This document shows positions 37,177 to 38,433 of a stretch of 38,433 nucleotides of DNA, one piece after another (within the stretch, counting starts at the first letter, position 1; each line of letters begins with the position of its first letter). Source of the DNA: an uncultured Pseudomonadales bacterium (GTDB taxonomy: Bacteria > Pseudomonadota > Gammaproteobacteria > Pseudomonadales > Pseudohongiellaceae). The notes below the pieces were generated by a model, which saw only the letters and a list, made by a program, of their open reading frames with translations, made no database searches and was not told where the DNA came from. Position numbers and translations under genes: made by a program. The DNA lies in NCBI GenBank assembly GCA_949430125.1, contig CASQMQ010000078.1:1-38433 (forward strand), given 5' to 3'.

Positions 37177-38433
37177 ATGGCTGGACTAATTCCACAAACA
37201 TTCATCGATGACCTGCTCAGCCGAGCAGATATCGTCGAAGTTGTGGACAAGCGAGTCACGCTCAAAAAGTCCGGCAAGAACTATTCTGCCTGCTGCCCCT
37301 TCCATAAGGAAAAAACGCCATCATTTAGCGTGCAGCCCGAGCGTCAATTCTATTATTGCTTCGGCTGCGGTGCCGGCGGCAACGCCATCGGCTTCATCAT
37401 GAACTTCGATCAAACTGATTTTCCGCAGGCGGTGGAGTCCCTGGCGCGAGACAATGGCATGGAAGTTCCGCGCGAAGAAAATGCTGCGGCAACTCGCAGG
37501 CAATCTGAGAACAGCAAGCTATTCGAAGTCCTAGAGCAAGCGAGCAAATTCTATTGCCAGCAACTGCGTCGTCATGAGCAACGCAAATCGGCCGTCGACT
37601 ATCTGAAAGCTAGAGGCGTGAGCGGCGAAATCGCTCGGGATTTCTGCATAGGCTATGCCGCACCTGGCTGGGACAACCTATTGAAAGCGATCGCAGGGGA
37701 TGCTAATGAACAAAAGTCCCTCCTCAAAGCAGGCATGGTTATCGAGAAAGAACCTAGAAAAGCCCCGGGCAGCGAAAACACCAACACTGAACCCGCTCGT
37801 TACTACGATCGATTTCGTGATCGAATAATTTTCCCAATTCGCGATAGCCGTGGACGCACTATCGCGTTCGGTGGTCGAGTTCTTGGCGATGACAAACCAA
37901 AATACCTGAACTCCCCAGAGACGACTGTCTTTCACAAGGGAGCGGAGCTATATGGCTTATTCGAGGCGAAGAAGGCAAACAACAAACTCAAACGTATCCT
38001 GATAGTCGAAGGCTATATGGATGTAATTGCCCTTGCACAGATGGGTATTCGCAATTCGGTTGCCACACTAGGCACAGCGACCAGTGATCGACACCTGATC
38101 CGACTCTTCCGCCTGGTTCCTGAGGTTGTATTCTGCTTCGATGGCGACAACGCGGGCAGAACCGCAGCATGGCGAGCCTTAGAGGCAAGCCTGTCAGAAA
38201 TGCAAGATGGTCGTCAGGTGAAGTTTCTGTTTCTTCCCGAAGGCGAAGACCCCGATACATTAGTACGCAAGATCGGCGAGGCTGCATTCAACTTGTTGAT
38301 CGAGAAGGCCACACCATTGGAGCAGTTCTTCTTTGACAAGTTGTCGGAGGGACTCGACATCAGGACCATCGAAGGCAGGGCAAGATTGAGCAATGTTGCG
38401 AAACCGTTAATCGCCAAGTTCCCAAAGGGTATC
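37177..38433 (+). CDS. dnaG: DNA primase DnaG, 3' end cut by the window
   Basis: DnaG makes RNA primers at the replication fork. ATG 37177 opens a frame of 419 codons that stays open to the last base, so the C-terminal DnaB-binding domain is outside the window. The zinc-binding domain shows CPFHKEKTPSF and YYCFGCGAGG, with Cys-His and Cys-Cys ligands. The RNA polymerase/TOPRIM core shows PIRDSRGRTIAFGGR, RILIVEGYMDVIAL and VFCFDGDNAGRTAA, with its Glu and Asp metal ligands. The gap of 196 bases after yqeY may contain its own promoter. Confidence 0.97.
   Translation, partial: MAGLIPQTFIDDLLSRADIVEVVDKRVTLKKSGKNYSACCPFHKEKTPSFSVQPERQFYYCFGCGAGGNAIGFIMNFDQTDFPQAVESLARDNGMEVPREENAAATRRQSENSKLFEVLEQASKFYCQQLRRHEQRKSAVDYLKARGVSGEIARDFCIGYAAPGWDNLLKAIAGDANEQKSLLKAGMVIEKEPRKAPGSENTNTEPARYYDRFRDRIIFPIRDSRGRTIAFGGRVLGDDKPKYLNSPETTVFHKGAELYGLFEAKKANNKLKRILIVEGYMDVIALAQMGIRNSVATLGTATSDRHLIRLFRLVPEVVFCFDGDNAGRTAAWRALEASLSEMQDGRQVKFLFLPEGEDPDTLVRKIGEAAFNLLIEKATPLEQFFFDKLSEGLDIRTIEGRARLSNVAKPLIAKFPKGI

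Noticed and set aside
1-38433. CRISPR array, tRNA/rRNA, insertion sequence, prophage or defence island
   Set aside because: I found no spaced repeat array, no transposase or phage genes and no tRNA-like or rRNA sequence on either strand by reading; the window is housekeeping genes throughout.

Overview
The window is a 38.4 kb stretch of a gammaproteobacterial chromosome. Gene content and order match the conserved housekeeping blocks of the Pseudomonas / Cellvibrio / marine oligotrophic gammaproteobacterial lineages: fabA-fabB; dsbD locus-aroQ-accB-accC-prmA-DUF3426-dusB-fis-purH-purD; coq7-osmC-crp(vfr)-trpC-trpD-trpG; trpE-rpe; murU-amgK // lptD-surA-pdxA-rsmA-apaG-apaH; cca; folK-folB-tsaD // rpsU-yqeY-dnaG. 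By eye the base composition is near 50% GC. I cannot assign a genus from sequence alone. I see no tRNA, rRNA, IS element, prophage or CRISPR array.

Layout. 1-2.1 kb: unsaturated fatty acid synthesis (fabA, fabB). 2.1-13.1 kb: a plus-strand block with a lone DsbD N-terminal domain, dehydroquinase, biotin carboxylase subunits, ribosomal protein methylase, a zinc-ribbon/DUF3426 protein, the dusB-fis pair, purine genes purH-purD and ubiquinone gene coq7. 13.1-21 kb: osmC (-), crp remnant (+), trpC-trpD-trpG (-), a photolyase (+) lying between trpG and trpE, then trpE and rpe (-). 21.1-23.7 kb: a minus-strand amgK-murU-djlA cluster (cell-wall sugar recycling plus a J-domain protein). 23.9-31.2 kb: the plus-strand lptD-surA-pdxA-rsmA-apaG-apaH superoperon. 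31.2-33.9 kb: cca, a pteridine-reductase-like SDR and a glutathione S-transferase remnant. 33.9-35.9 kb: folK, folB, tsaD (-). 36.2 kb to the end: rpsU-yqeY-dnaG, with dnaG cut by the window edge.

The most striking property is not a new system but a non-random set of lesions. fabB, aroQ and amgK each carry one frame lesion. prmA carries three, the DUF3426 gene about five, the crp/vfr homologue four (one nonsense codon, two frame shifts and a 7-bp tandem duplication) and the GST gene three (two nonsense codons and one shift). Long neighbours such as accC, purH, purD, trpE, lptD, surA and dnaG are open throughout. This may mean real gene decay, uneven sequence quality, or both; the two hypotheses are separated in the findings. 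I found no convincing previously undescribed multi-gene system here.
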